A stretch of 24,257 nt of DNA from the NCBI GenBank assembly GCA_910579545.1, contig CAJTVI010000039.1, positions 1 through 24,257 of the forward strand. The letters run 5' to 3'. A program made the position numbers and the translations under genes. The notes beneath the pieces were generated by a model. That model worked only from the letters and a program-made list of their open reading frames with translations, ran no database searches and was not told the origin of the DNA. The number at the start of each line of letters is the position of its first letter. The stretch's first letter is position 1. Shown piece after piece: positions 15,039-21,226 of the stretch. This DNA comes from an uncultured Oscillospiraceae bacterium (GTDB lineage Bacteria; Bacillota; Clostridia; Oscillospirales; Ruminococcaceae).

Positions 15039-15069
15039 GCCCGCCCTCCCATTGGCAGAGGGGGCGGGC
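15039..15069 (+). terminator. Hairpin in the GNAT leader (terminator of degV gene or attenuator)
   Basis: GCCCGCCCTC (15039-15048) pairs with GAGGGGGCGGGC (15058-15069) with a 2-nt bulge, followed by TTACATTTT. On the minus strand it is followed by CCTTTT. It stands between the promoter 15001-15029 and the ribosome site at 15081. It may end degV transcription, but it must also be traversed by GNAT transcripts. Confidence 0.5.
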
Positions 15070-15096
15070 TTACATTTTGCGGGGGAGGCGGGCCTT

Positions 15097-15660
15097 ATGA
15101 TGCTTGTGCGGGACGCGGCGCCGGCAGACGCCCCGCGGCTGCTGGAGATCTACGCCCACTATGTAAAAAACACGGCGGTCACCTTTGAATACGACCCGCC
15201 GTCCCTCGGGGAGTTCCGGGCCCGGATGGAAAAGACCATGCGGCGGTATCCGTACCTTGTGGCCGAGCGGGACGGCCGGGTCGAGGGCTACGCCTACGCG
15301 GGGGCCTTTGTGGGCCGGGCCGCCTACGACTGGTCCTGCGAAACCACCATCTACCTTGCCCCCGCCGCCCAAAAATGCGGCCTGGGCCGGGCCCTTTACG
15401 AGGCGCTGGAAGAGGCGCTGCGGGCCATGGGCGTTTTAAATTTGTACGCCTGCATTGCCCTTCCCCAAACCGAGGACGAATACCTCACGGCCAACAGCGC
15501 ACAGTTTCACGCCCATCTGGGCTACCAAAAGGTGGGGCTGTTCCGCCGGTGCGGCTATAAATTTGGGCGCTGGTACGATATGATCTGGATGGAGAAAACG
15601 CTGGGGGAGCATCGGGCGGCGGCCCCCATCGTTCCGTATCCGCAGATCAAAAGAGCTTGA
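15097..15660 (+). CDS. GNAT N-acetyltransferase, phosphinothricin/methionine-sulfoximine type
   Basis: Acetyl-CoA-dependent N-acetyltransferase of the PAT/Bar/MddA-like group, cytoplasmic; the natural substrate is likely an amino-acid analogue, but the exact one is not readable. The first of two adjacent ATGs (15097, 15100) has GGGGGAGG 8 nt upstream. The 187-aa product shows VRDAAPADAPRLLEIYAHYV at the start, the TAVTFEYDPPS motif typical of this subgroup, YAYAGAFVGRAAYDWSCETT, and the acetyl-CoA motif A QKCGLGRALYEALEEAL. It continues with NLYACIALPQ and a HAHLGYQKVGLFRRCGYKFGRWYDMIWMEK C-terminus. The usual Q-G-x-G is Q-K-C-G-L-G, with Cys in the loop. Single-gene transcript from 15001; it ends where the 63-bp repeats begin. 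Confidence 0.88.
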   Translation: MMLVRDAAPADAPRLLEIYAHYVKNTAVTFEYDPPSLGEFRARMEKTMRRYPYLVAERDGRVEGYAYAGAFVGRAAYDWSCETTIYLAPAAQKCGLGRALYEALEEALRAMGVLNLYACIALPQTEDEYLTANSAQFHAHLGYQKVGLFRRCGYKFGRWYDMIWMEKTLGEHRAAAPIVPYPQIKRA

Positions 15661-15664
15661 GCGG

Positions 15665-15821
15665 CCCCGGCCGGGCGCTTTGGGGTGTAGTTTTTTACCC
15701 ATGCCCCCCGGGATGGGGCCTATCTCACCCCGGCCGGGCGCTCTGGGGTACAGATTTTTACCCCTGCGCCCCGAGACAAGGCACATCTCATTCCGGCCGG
15801 GCGCTCTGGGGCATAGTTTTT
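15665..15821. repeat. 63-bp intergenic tandem repeat, 2.5 copies
   Basis: Units begin at 15665, 15728 and 15791 (period exactly 63). Copies 1 and 2 agree at about 51 of 63 positions by my count; copy 3 stops after about 31 bp. Each starts with a CCGGCCGGGCGCT block containing the palindrome CCGGCCGG. Copies 1 and 2 then have a GGGGT...ACCC hairpin around a T-run. Because 63 is divisible by 3, it stays open in several frames on both strands, producing repetitive spurious ORFs. It resembles REP/MITE-like intergenic repeats. Confidence 0.85.
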
Positions 15822-15843
15822 GCAAAGGGAGGATGTTTTGGCA

Positions 15844-16557
15844 ATGGATGCAATGGCTGAGTGGATGCAGCTGGAAAAGCGCTGGATGGCGCGCTACCGC
15901 TGGAAGCTTTTAAAAACGGCCGTGTGCGTGGTACTGCCGCTCACGGCGCTGCTGCTGGGCGGGCTGATGGCCGCCACCTCGGCCATTTACGATGGCTTTA
16001 CCCCCGAAACCGCCGGGCTGTTTGCCGCCGGCGCCGGGGTGGGGGCGTTTTTGGTGGGGGTGTACATCCTCTGCCTTTTGCCTGGGCTGAGCGCCGGCCG
16101 GCTGCGGCGGGGGCTGCGCAGGGCGGCAAAAAGGATGGGGCTTTCTCAAGAGGAAACCGAACGGATGGCCGCCGAACTGCTGGCCGCCGCAAACGATCCT
16201 GCCGCCCACATCGACTTTACCATGAGCGGGCCAAACACCAACAACACCCCGGCCAGCTTTTACGCCACCCCCCACTACGCCTACCTGCGCGGGGGGTACC
16301 CGCTGGTCAACCTGGTGCGGCTGGCGGACATGGGCCCCGAGGGCATCCGGGCTGAGGAGGAGCAAAAGACCGCCACGATCACCCGGGCCAAAAGCCGGTC
16401 GATCTGCCATTTTACCCTCTACACCATCTGTTTTTACAGCGCGCAGCGGATATCCGCCGGCCTTTCGGCCGATACCCCGGCGGACGCCGCCATGGGCTTT
16501 TTTTCGCAGGAGCTGCGGGATAAGGCCCTTGCCATGATCCGTGCGCAGAGGCAATAA
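15844..16557 (+). CDS. Two-TM membrane protein of unknown function
   Basis: 237 aa from the ATG at 15844, which lies 11 nt after GGGAGG (15827-15832). The in-frame TTG at 15838 at 5 nt is the alternative. Residues about 1-22 are basic/aromatic (EWMQLEKRWMARYRWKLLK), followed by two membrane segments (about 23-45, CVVLPLTALLLGGLMAA, and about 58-82, LFAAGAGVGAFLVGVYILCL). A cytoplasmic helical region (LRRGLRRAAKRMGLSQEETERMAAELLAAAN) follows. The C-terminal part has an SGPNTNNTPASFYATPHYAYL stretch and a segment with two Cys. I do not recognise the family. Transcription probably runs from the repeat region or reads through from the GNAT gene, and ends at the convergent hairpin 16566-16588. Confidence 0.75.
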   Translation: MDAMAEWMQLEKRWMARYRWKLLKTAVCVVLPLTALLLGGLMAATSAIYDGFTPETAGLFAAGAGVGAFLVGVYILCLLPGLSAGRLRRGLRRAAKRMGLSQEETERMAAELLAAANDPAAHIDFTMSGPNTNNTPASFYATPHYAYLRGGYPLVNLVRLADMGPEGIRAEEEQKTATITRAKSRSICHFTLYTICFYSAQRISAGLSADTPADAAMGFFSQELRDKALAMIRAQRQ

Positions 16558-16565
16558 AGTACCGG

Positions 16566-16588
16566 GGGCCGCGGCTAAGCCGCGGCCC
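16566..16588. terminator. Convergent-gene hairpin terminator
   Basis: Perfect 10-bp stem GGGCCGCGGC (16566-16575) / GCCGCGGCCC (16579-16588) with a TAA loop. The following TTACGTTTGTTG is only moderately T-rich. Between the plus-strand two-TM gene and the minus-strand Wzy-like gene. Confidence 0.65.
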
Positions 16589-16617
16589 TTACGTTTGTTG
16601 ATCGCTGTCTGCCCGGC

Positions 16618-17967
16618 CTATGGCCGGCCGGCGGGGGCATCCGCGCCGGTTGGCCTATCCCGCGAGATGCGCACCTCCCGCCCCGGCGCGGGCTGGCAGA
16701 TCACGTTGGCAAACAGAAAAACGGCGGGGCATACGCTCTCCCAGCAAAAGGATTCAAACATTCCATAGGCGGCCAACCCCAGAAACACGACCGTTTCAGC
16801 CGCCCAGCCCTGCTTCCAGCAGCGCCAGAGCAGCCAGCTCAGCAGCCCAAAATAGAGAAAAAACCCAACAAGCCCCAGGGCATAAAAGTTGTTCAGGTAC
16901 ATATTGTCCAAGGTATACAGCTCTTCATCCTTGACCACCTGCCCAAAGGGGGTGATCCGCAGCCGTTCCACCGCCAGCTTGAACAGCTCGAGCCGGCCGC
17001 TGGAAAAGTCGTTCAGCTTGTCCCACAGGGCAGTTCCCGGGCGGTAGCCAAGCGCAAGCCCAAAGCTTGCCGCGGCTGCGGCCCACGGGCAGGCCGCACC
17101 CAGCAGCCGCAGCGGCTTTGCCTGCCACAGCCCCGGCAGGTACCGGGCGGTCAGCCCTGCCGCCAACAGTACCAGGATGCTGATGGCGGGGGCGCGGGTG
17201 TCAACAATGCTGTTGCAGAGCCAAAAAAGTGCGCCAAGGCCCATCCAGTCCCACCAGCGGATGCGCTCGAACCGCAGCAGCAGCCAGCCGAACGCAAGGT
17301 ACAGCAGATTTTTGCCGCAGCTGTTGGGGTAGGTGAAGCCGAACGTATACCGGGCCCGGCTGCTCTCCCCCCAGGAGATGGTTGGCAGCAGGCCGGCTGC
17401 CGCCAGCAGCATCACGGCAGCAACGATCCCTGCCATTGCTGCCAGGACCCAGCGGAAGGCCCGGCGCAGGTCCACATCCTTGACGCAGATCAAAAACAGG
17501 ATCTGGTAGAGCAGCATCTGGGAGCTGCCCATAGCCGCGGCAGCAAGAAAGGGCAGGCAAAAGGCCCCGGCTGTCAGCAGCTGCTTTGCGCTGTACCGCG
17601 TAAAAACCAACAGCTTTGCGGCAATGCCCCAAAACAGCAGATCGGTCAGCGGCCGCAGCGAAAAGGACGCCGCCAGAATATCAGCCAGCAGCCAGCGCAG
17701 CATGAACAGAAAAAATACGGCGGTGAACCACCCCTGCGCCAGCCGCTCACGGGCCTGCGCGGCAAACGGCCCTCCCAGCCAGATCTCCTCGGTCCACCAG
17801 CCGCGCAGGGCGGCAGCCGGGCCCTTCTGCCCATTTGCGGCGGCCCGGGCCAGCAGCCAGCGCAGGGTCAGCAGCCCCAGCGCCGCGGCGGCCAGCAGCG
17901 CCGCGCCAAACAGCCAGCGGGTACGGATCAGGTTGTAGCTGGTGCTCTCCGCGATCAAAAAATCCAT
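16618..17967 (-). CDS. Polytopic membrane protein, Wzy/O-antigen-ligase-like
   Basis: 449-aa integral membrane protein with roughly 11-12 hydrophobic segments spread along the chain (for example GAALLAAAALGLLTLRWLL, FTAVFFLFMLRWLLADILAA, WVLAAMAGIVAAVMLLAAAG and FYALGLVGFFLYFGLLSWLL). A loop SSGRLELFKLAVERLRITPFGQ, followed by DNMYLNNFYALG, resembles the SGR...W...P.G / D(N)xYL..L pattern of Wzy polymerases and WaaL-type ligases. A role in joining or polymerising surface glycan units is therefore inferred, not shown. The start at 17967 has AAAGGAGG 12 nt upstream, a rather long spacing. It lies 60 bp downstream of the uracil-DNA glycosylase gene on the same strand, with no promoter visible between. 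No glycosyltransferases are nearby, which is unusual for this family. Confidence 0.65.
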   Translation of the reverse strand: MDFLIAESTSYNLIRTRWLFGAALLAAAALGLLTLRWLLARAAANGQKGPAAALRGWWTEEIWLGGPFAAQARERLAQGWFTAVFFLFMLRWLLADILAASFSLRPLTDLLFWGIAAKLLVFTRYSAKQLLTAGAFCLPFLAAAAMGSSQMLLYQILFLICVKDVDLRRAFRWVLAAMAGIVAAVMLLAAAGLLPTISWGESSRARYTFGFTYPNSCGKNLLYLAFGWLLLRFERIRWWDWMGLGALFWLCNSIVDTRAPAISILVLLAAGLTARYLPGLWQAKPLRLLGAACPWAAAAASFGLALGYRPGTALWDKLNDFSSGRLELFKLAVERLRITPFGQVVKDEELYTLDNMYLNNFYALGLVGFFLYFGLLSWLLWRCWKQGWAAETVVFLGLAAYGMFESFCWESVCPAVFLFANVICQPAPGREVRISRDRPTGADAPAGRP

Positions 17968-18027
17968 CGGCCTGCAAAGCCTCCTTTGTGTTTTCAGGCC
18001 CAGCCGCGCGGGCAGGGCGCCCGCCCG

Positions 18028-18597
18028 TCAGCCATAGGTGTGGGTGCACACCTCGGTGATCTTTTGGCGCAGGGCCACAAAATCCCCAAAGGCGTCCGGC
18101 TTCTGGCGCGGGTTGCGCAAGAGCGCCGCGGGGTGCAGGGTGGCCATGTACCAAACGCCCTCCTGCTCAAAAAACTGCCCGTGCTCGCGCGTTACCGAAA
18201 AGTCCGGCCGGATCAGCTGCTGGGCGGCGATGCGCCCCAGGCAGACCACGATCTTGGGGCGGATGAGCGCTATCTGCTCCTTCAGCCAGGGCATGCAGGC
18301 GGCCCGCTCCTCGGGCAGGGGGTCGCGGTTCTGGGGCGGGCGGCATTTTACGATGTTGGCAATAAACACATTGCTGGCCCGGCTAAGATCGACCGCGTCC
18401 AGGTACTGGTCCAGCAGCTTGCCGCTGCGGCCCACAAAGGGCAGGCCCTGTTCGTCCTCGTTCTGGCCGGGGCCCTCGCCCACAAACAGTACCTCGGCGT
18501 CGGGCGCGCCCATGCCAAACACCACATGGGTGCGGGTTTCGCAAAGGGGGCAGCGGGTGCAGGCAAGGCACTGCTGCCGCAGGGCTTCAAATTCCAT
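18028..18597 (-). CDS. Family 4 uracil-DNA glycosylase (4Fe-4S)
   Basis: Excises uracil from DNA to start base-excision repair. The start at 18597 (ATG) follows GAGGTG at 7 nt; the longer in-frame version runs into the pta terminator and is not used. The 189-aa product has the iron-sulfur ligands spaced as in family 4 enzymes: C13, C16, C85 and C101, plus extra C10 and C19. Active-site motifs: GEGPGQNEDEQGLPFVGRSG (40-59), ANIVKCRPPQNRDP (80-93), VVCLGRIAAQ and the late HPAALLRNP. The gene lies downstream of pta and upstream of the Wzy-like gene on the same strand. A terminator-like pair of hairpins (18623-18683) separates it from pta. Confidence 0.94.
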   Translation of the reverse strand: MEFEALRQQCLACTRCPLCETRTHVVFGMGAPDAEVLFVGEGPGQNEDEQGLPFVGRSGKLLDQYLDAVDLSRASNVFIANIVKCRPPQNRDPLPEERAACMPWLKEQIALIRPKIVVCLGRIAAQQLIRPDFSVTREHGQFFEQEGVWYMATLHPAALLRNPRQKPDAFGDFVALRQKITEVCTHTYG

Positions 18598-18640
18598 GGG
18601 GGGACACCTCGTTTTTTGGGCCTTGGGCGGCAGAGCGCCC

Positions 18641-18683
18641 AAAAGCAGAAACGGCCGCCTGCCCAAACCCCGGCAGGCGGCCG
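18641..18683 (-). terminator. Intrinsic terminator after pta
   Basis: Perfect 12-bp stem CGGCCGCCTGCC / GGCAGGCGGCCG (18652-18663 with 18672-18683). On the minus strand it is followed by TTTCTGCTTTT. A second hairpin (18623-18629 with 18636-18642) follows at once. No promoter is seen between this and the glycosylase gene 44 bp on, so it may be leaky. Confidence 0.75.
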
Positions 18684-18700
18684 CCGAACATGCCGAGCGG

Positions 18701-19672
18701 TTATTTCAGCGCGGCGGTGATGATGGCCATCTGGTACACTTCCTCGGCGTTGCATCCGCGCGACAAATCGTTGATGGGCGCGTTGAGCCCCTGCAGGATC
18801 GGGCCAAAGGCGGCAAACCCGCCCAGCCGCTGGGCGATCTTGTAGCCGATGTTGCCGGCGTTGATGTCCGGGAAGATAAAGGTGTTGGCCTGCCCGGCCA
18901 CCGGCGAGCCCTTGCACTTGATCGAGGCGACGGTGGGGGAGACGGCGGCGTCAAACTGCAGCTCGCCGTCCACCGCCAGTTCAGGCGCGGCGGCCTTGAC
19001 CTTGGCGGTGGCGTTCTTCATCTTGTCCACGCTCTCGCCCTTGCCCGAGCCCAGGGTGGAGTAGGAGAGCAGCGCGACCTTGGGATCCACCCCAAACACC
19101 TTGGCGGTGCGGGCGGTTTCCACCGCGATCTCCACCAGCTCGTCCTCATTCGGGGCGATGTTGATGGCGCAGTCGCCCATGGCAAGGGTCTCCTGGCCGG
19201 CCCCGGTATCCCGGATCATGATAAAGCAGGAGGACACGATCTTGCTGCCCGGCTTGGTTTTTACGATCTGCAAAGCGGGGCGCACCGTGTCGGCGGTGGA
19301 ATAGGTAGCGCCGCCCAGCAGCGCGTCGGCCACCCCAAGCTTGACCAGCATGGTGCCGAAATAGTTGCCCTTGGAAAGGGCCTTGCGGCATTCCTCCGGG
19401 GTCATCTTGCCCTTGCGCAGCTCGGCCATCGTTTCCACCATCTCGTCCATCCTGGGGTAGGTGGCGGGATCCAGGATCTCAAGGCCCGCAATGTCAAAGC
19501 CGCCGGCCTTGGCCGCGGCCTCCACCTCGGCCACATTGCCCACCAGCACCGGGGTCAGAAAGCCGCCCTGTTTTAAGCGCGCGGCGGCCTCCAGGATGCG
19601 CGGGTCCGGCCCCTCGGTAAACACGATGCGGCGCGGGTCCTTTTTTAAAACTTCGATCAGATTTTCAAACAT
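18701..19672 (-). CDS. pta: Phosphate acetyltransferase
   Basis: Interconverts acetyl-CoA plus phosphate and acetyl phosphate plus CoA, the first step of acetate formation, in the cytoplasm. The 323-aa length is that of the short, single-domain Pta/EutD class. Recognisable segments: RIVFTEGPDPRILEAA (15-30), the GVADALLGGATYSTADTVRPALQ region, CFIMIRDTGAGQETLAMGDCAINIAP, VALLSYSTLGSGKG, DGELQFDAAVSP and the C-terminal VAGQANTFIFPDINAGNIGYK, QRLGGFAAFGPILQGL and PINDLSRGC motifs. The start at 19672 follows GAGGAGGG at 7 nt. No ackA is within the window. A candidate promoter lies at 19734-19762. Confidence 0.96.
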   Translation of the reverse strand: MFENLIEVLKKDPRRIVFTEGPDPRILEAAARLKQGGFLTPVLVGNVAEVEAAAKAGGFDIAGLEILDPATYPRMDEMVETMAELRKGKMTPEECRKALSKGNYFGTMLVKLGVADALLGGATYSTADTVRPALQIVKTKPGSKIVSSCFIMIRDTGAGQETLAMGDCAINIAPNEDELVEIAVETARTAKVFGVDPKVALLSYSTLGSGKGESVDKMKNATAKVKAAAPELAVDGELQFDAAVSPTVASIKCKGSPVAGQANTFIFPDINAGNIGYKIAQRLGGFAAFGPILQGLNAPINDLSRGCNAEEVYQMAIITAALK

Positions 19673-19733
19673 TTGTATACCCTCCTCGGCGTGACAGCCG
19701 CCAGCGCGGCGCGGCTGCTTTGTTTATGCCTTT

Positions 19734-19762
19734 ATTGTAAACGCAATGCCTCCAAAATGCAA
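19734..19762 (-). promoter_or_regulatory. Candidate promoter for pta
   Basis: On the minus strand TTGCAT (19757-19762), 17-bp spacer, TACAAT (19734-19739). The -35 box is weak (3 of 6). 62 bp upstream of the pta start. Confidence 0.4.
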
Positions 19763-19818
19763 GCAGAAGGGCCAAAAAGCGGCAAACAGCCGCCAAAAGC
19801 GCCGCAAATGCCCGCAAC

Positions 19819-19857
19819 GAAAAAGGCAGGCACCAAAGGCCGGCCTTTGGCGCCTGC
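19819..19857 (-). terminator. Intrinsic terminator after the HPr-like gene
   Basis: An inverted repeat 19826-19857 (GCAGGC-CCAAAGG arms around CCGG, one mismatch) is followed on the minus strand by CTTTTTCG. It lies 36 bp after the HPr-like stop. Confidence 0.75.
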
Positions 19858-19892
19858 AAAGCGGTTTTAAGGGCAAATGTACAAAAGGGCGG

Positions 19893-20144
19893 TCATACCT
19901 GCTCGCGCAGCACCTTGAGGTATGTGGCCGCGGCGTCCTCCTCGTCCGAGCCGGCGGCGCACACCTGCACCGCCACCCCCGGGCCAAAGGGGGCCTCGCT
20001 CAGGGCCTTGATGCTGCTGCCGTTTACCGTAACGTTGCCCACCATCAGGGTAATGTCGCTTGCGCAGAGCATGCCGTGCTTGGCCAGAACCTTGGCCGCG
20101 TTTTCGGTGATGGCTTTTTGCGCGGTATATTCCAGTTGAACCAT
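19893..20144 (-). CDS. HPr-like protein lacking the phospho-histidine (Crh-like)
   Basis: 83-aa protein that aligns without gaps to B. subtilis HPr (as I remember that sequence) with an offset of two. Matching segments are SDITLMVGNVTVNGSSIKAL (29-48) and AAGSDEEDAAATYL. By this alignment HPr His15 corresponds to Thr13, Arg17 to Asn15 and Pro18 to Ala16, so PTS phosphotransfer should be impossible. HPr Ser46 corresponds to Ser44, so HPrK-type regulatory phosphorylation could remain. This is the same pattern as Crh of Bacillus (Gln at position 15). The start at 20144 follows AAGGAG at 10 nt; an ATG in another frame lies 7 bp upstream but gives no recognisable protein. Own promoter (20194-20222) and terminator (19819-19857). 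A role in carbon-catabolite control is inferred. Confidence 0.85.
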   Translation of the reverse strand: MVQLEYTAQKAITENAAKVLAKHGMLCASDITLMVGNVTVNGSSIKALSEAPFGPGVAVQVCAAGSDEEDAAATYLKVLREQV

Positions 20145-20193
20145 GATCCATACGCTCCTTACTAAGTTAAGATGAATTGCGCGGTTGTGTACC

Positions 20194-20222
20194 ATTATAC
20201 TACACCCCGCCTGTGCTTGCAA
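20194..20222 (-). promoter_or_regulatory. Sigma-A promoter for the HPr-like gene
   Basis: On the minus strand TTGCAA (20217-20222), 17-bp spacer, perfect TATAAT (20194-20199). About 50 bp upstream of the start codon. Confidence 0.75.
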
Positions 20223-20229
20223 GGGCTGC

Positions 20230-20267
20230 AAAACGGCAAAGGCCGTCCCGCCGTGGGCGGGGCGGCC
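20230..20267 (-). terminator. Intrinsic terminator after the TepA-like gene
   Basis: GGCCGTCCCGCC (20241-20252) pairs with GGCGGGGCGGCC (20256-20267), one G-U pair, loop GTG. The minus strand continues TTTGCCGTTTT (20230-20240). 36 bp after the stop codon. Confidence 0.7.
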
Positions 20268-20295
20268 GGGGCGCGGCGTGGGCGGGGCGGCCGGG
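20252..20295. repeat. Short GC-rich tandem repeat
   Basis: The 19-nt word CGTGGGCGGGGCGGCCGGG occurs at 20252-20270 and 20277-20295 (period 25), between the TepA-like stop and its terminator. Part of copy 1 forms the terminator stem, so this may be a duplicated terminator arm. Confidence 0.6.
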
Positions 20296-20303
20296 CGCGG
20301 GGC

Positions 20304-21002
20304 TCAGCCCTGCTCGATCTCGCGGTAGAGGTAGCGCAGCGCGCTGCCCACGCTGCCCAGTTCGTCGATCAGCCCCTCCTGCACGGCCCGCTCGCCGTCC
20401 AGCACGGTGCCCACGTCCATCACCAGCTCGCCGGTGTGCATCATCAGCTGGGTAAACCGCTCGGCCCCCATGCCGGAATGCCCGGCCACAAAGCCGGTGA
20501 TCCGCTCCTGCATCTGCTCAAAATACCGCATGGTCTGGGGCACGCCCAGCACCAGCCCCGAATGGCGCACCGGGTGGATGGTCATGGTGGCGGTGGGCAC
20601 GATAAAGCTGCGCCGCGCGCTCACGGCCAGCGGGATGCCGATCGAGTGCCCGCCCCCCAGCACCAGGGTGGCGCTGGGCTTGGTGATCCCGCTGATCAGC
20701 TCGGCCAGGGCAAGGCCGGCCTCCACGTCCCCGCCCACCGTGTTCAAAATCACCAGAAGGCCCTCGATCTCCGGGTCCTCCTCAATGCCCACCAGCTGCG
20801 GGATCACATGCTCGTACTTGGTGGTTTTTTGCCCCTGGGGCGCGGCCACGTGCCCCTCGATCTGGCCCACCACGGTGAGGCAGTGGATGCCGTGCCGGCC
20901 CTTGGTGCACAGCACCGAGCCGGTGTCCATAATATAATCCTTTTCCAGCTTTTCCTGTTCCACCCCTGCGTCGGTAAGGGGCTCGCTGCTGCGGTATTCC
21001 AT
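20304..21002 (-). CDS. ClpP-like serine protease, TepA/YmfB family
   Basis: ClpP/crotonase-fold protein of the TepA (translocation-enhancing, YmfB) group found in sporulating Firmicutes; probably a cytosolic peptidase. The start at 21002 is fixed by AAGGAGG a few bases upstream; the longer in-frame start at 21038 has none. Of 232 aa, visible elements are VVGQIEGH (44-51), the LLVILNTVGGDVEAGLALAELI strand-helix (82-103), and nucleophile Ser120 in GGGHSIGIP. His143 follows in ATMTIHPVRHSG, with a C-terminal ERAVQEGLIDELGS typical of ClpP-like folds. It is divergent from rex. Terminator at 20230-20267. It has no Clp-ATPase docking feature that I can identify. Confidence 0.85.
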   Translation of the reverse strand: MEYRSSEPLTDAGVEQEKLEKDYIMDTGSVLCTKGRHGIHCLTVVGQIEGHVAAPQGQKTTKYEHVIPQLVGIEEDPEIEGLLVILNTVGGDVEAGLALAELISGITKPSATLVLGGGHSIGIPLAVSARRSFIVPTATMTIHPVRHSGLVLGVPQTMRYFEQMQERITGFVAGHSGMGAERFTQLMMHTGELVMDVGTVLDGERAVQEGLIDELGSVGSALRYLYREIEQG

Positions 21003-21081
21003 GCGCTTCCTCCTTGGACGGCGTTTTTTTGTGCTCACGCTTAGCCTGCCCGGCTGCCGGCGGGATATACCCGCCGCCGGA

Positions 21082-21109
21082 TTGACAAATGGCGCAAATG
21101 CGGTATACT
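21082..21109 (+). promoter_or_regulatory. Sigma-A promoter upstream of rex
   Basis: Perfect TTGACA (21082-21087), 16-bp spacer, TATACT (21104-21109). The predicted start near 21116 gives a leader of about 110 nt that contains the strong terminator 21129-21186. No TTGTTAA-type Rex palindrome is seen here. Confidence 0.8.
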
Positions 21110-21128
21110 GGAGATGGAATAAAAATTG

Positions 21129-21186
21129 ATCCAGGGCGGCGCTGTGCCCGGCACAGGGCCGCCCTGGATGGGTTTGTTTTGTTTTA
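21129..21186 (+). terminator. Strong intrinsic terminator inside the rex leader
   Basis: A nearly perfect inverted repeat of 41 nt: 21129-21140 pairs with 21158-21169, then CTGTGCC (21142-21148) with GGCACAG (21150-21156), separated only by a G-G mismatch. The tail is T-rich (GGGTTTGTTTTGTTTT, 21170-21186). It stands between the promoter at 21082 and the rex start at 21227. Confidence 0.85.
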
Positions 21187-21226
21187 GGCGCGGCCTCTCT
21201 GGGCCGCCCGGAGCAGGAGGGCAGTT

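Noticed and set aside
15657..15860. 67-aa repetitive ORF (PGRALWG repeats) over the 63-bp tandem repeat
   Set aside because: The 63-bp period keeps frames open on both strands; no ribosome site, and the repeat looks like an intergenic element rather than a gene.
18038..19576. 512-aa plus-strand ORF opposite uracil-DNA glycosylase and pta
   Set aside because: Spans two well-identified minus-strand genes and their terminator; composition is typical of antisense reading in high-GC DNA.
21114..21122. ATG GAA TAA minigene at the rex leader start
   Set aside because: The ATG lies at or before the predicted transcription start, so it is probably not in the RNA with a ribosome site.
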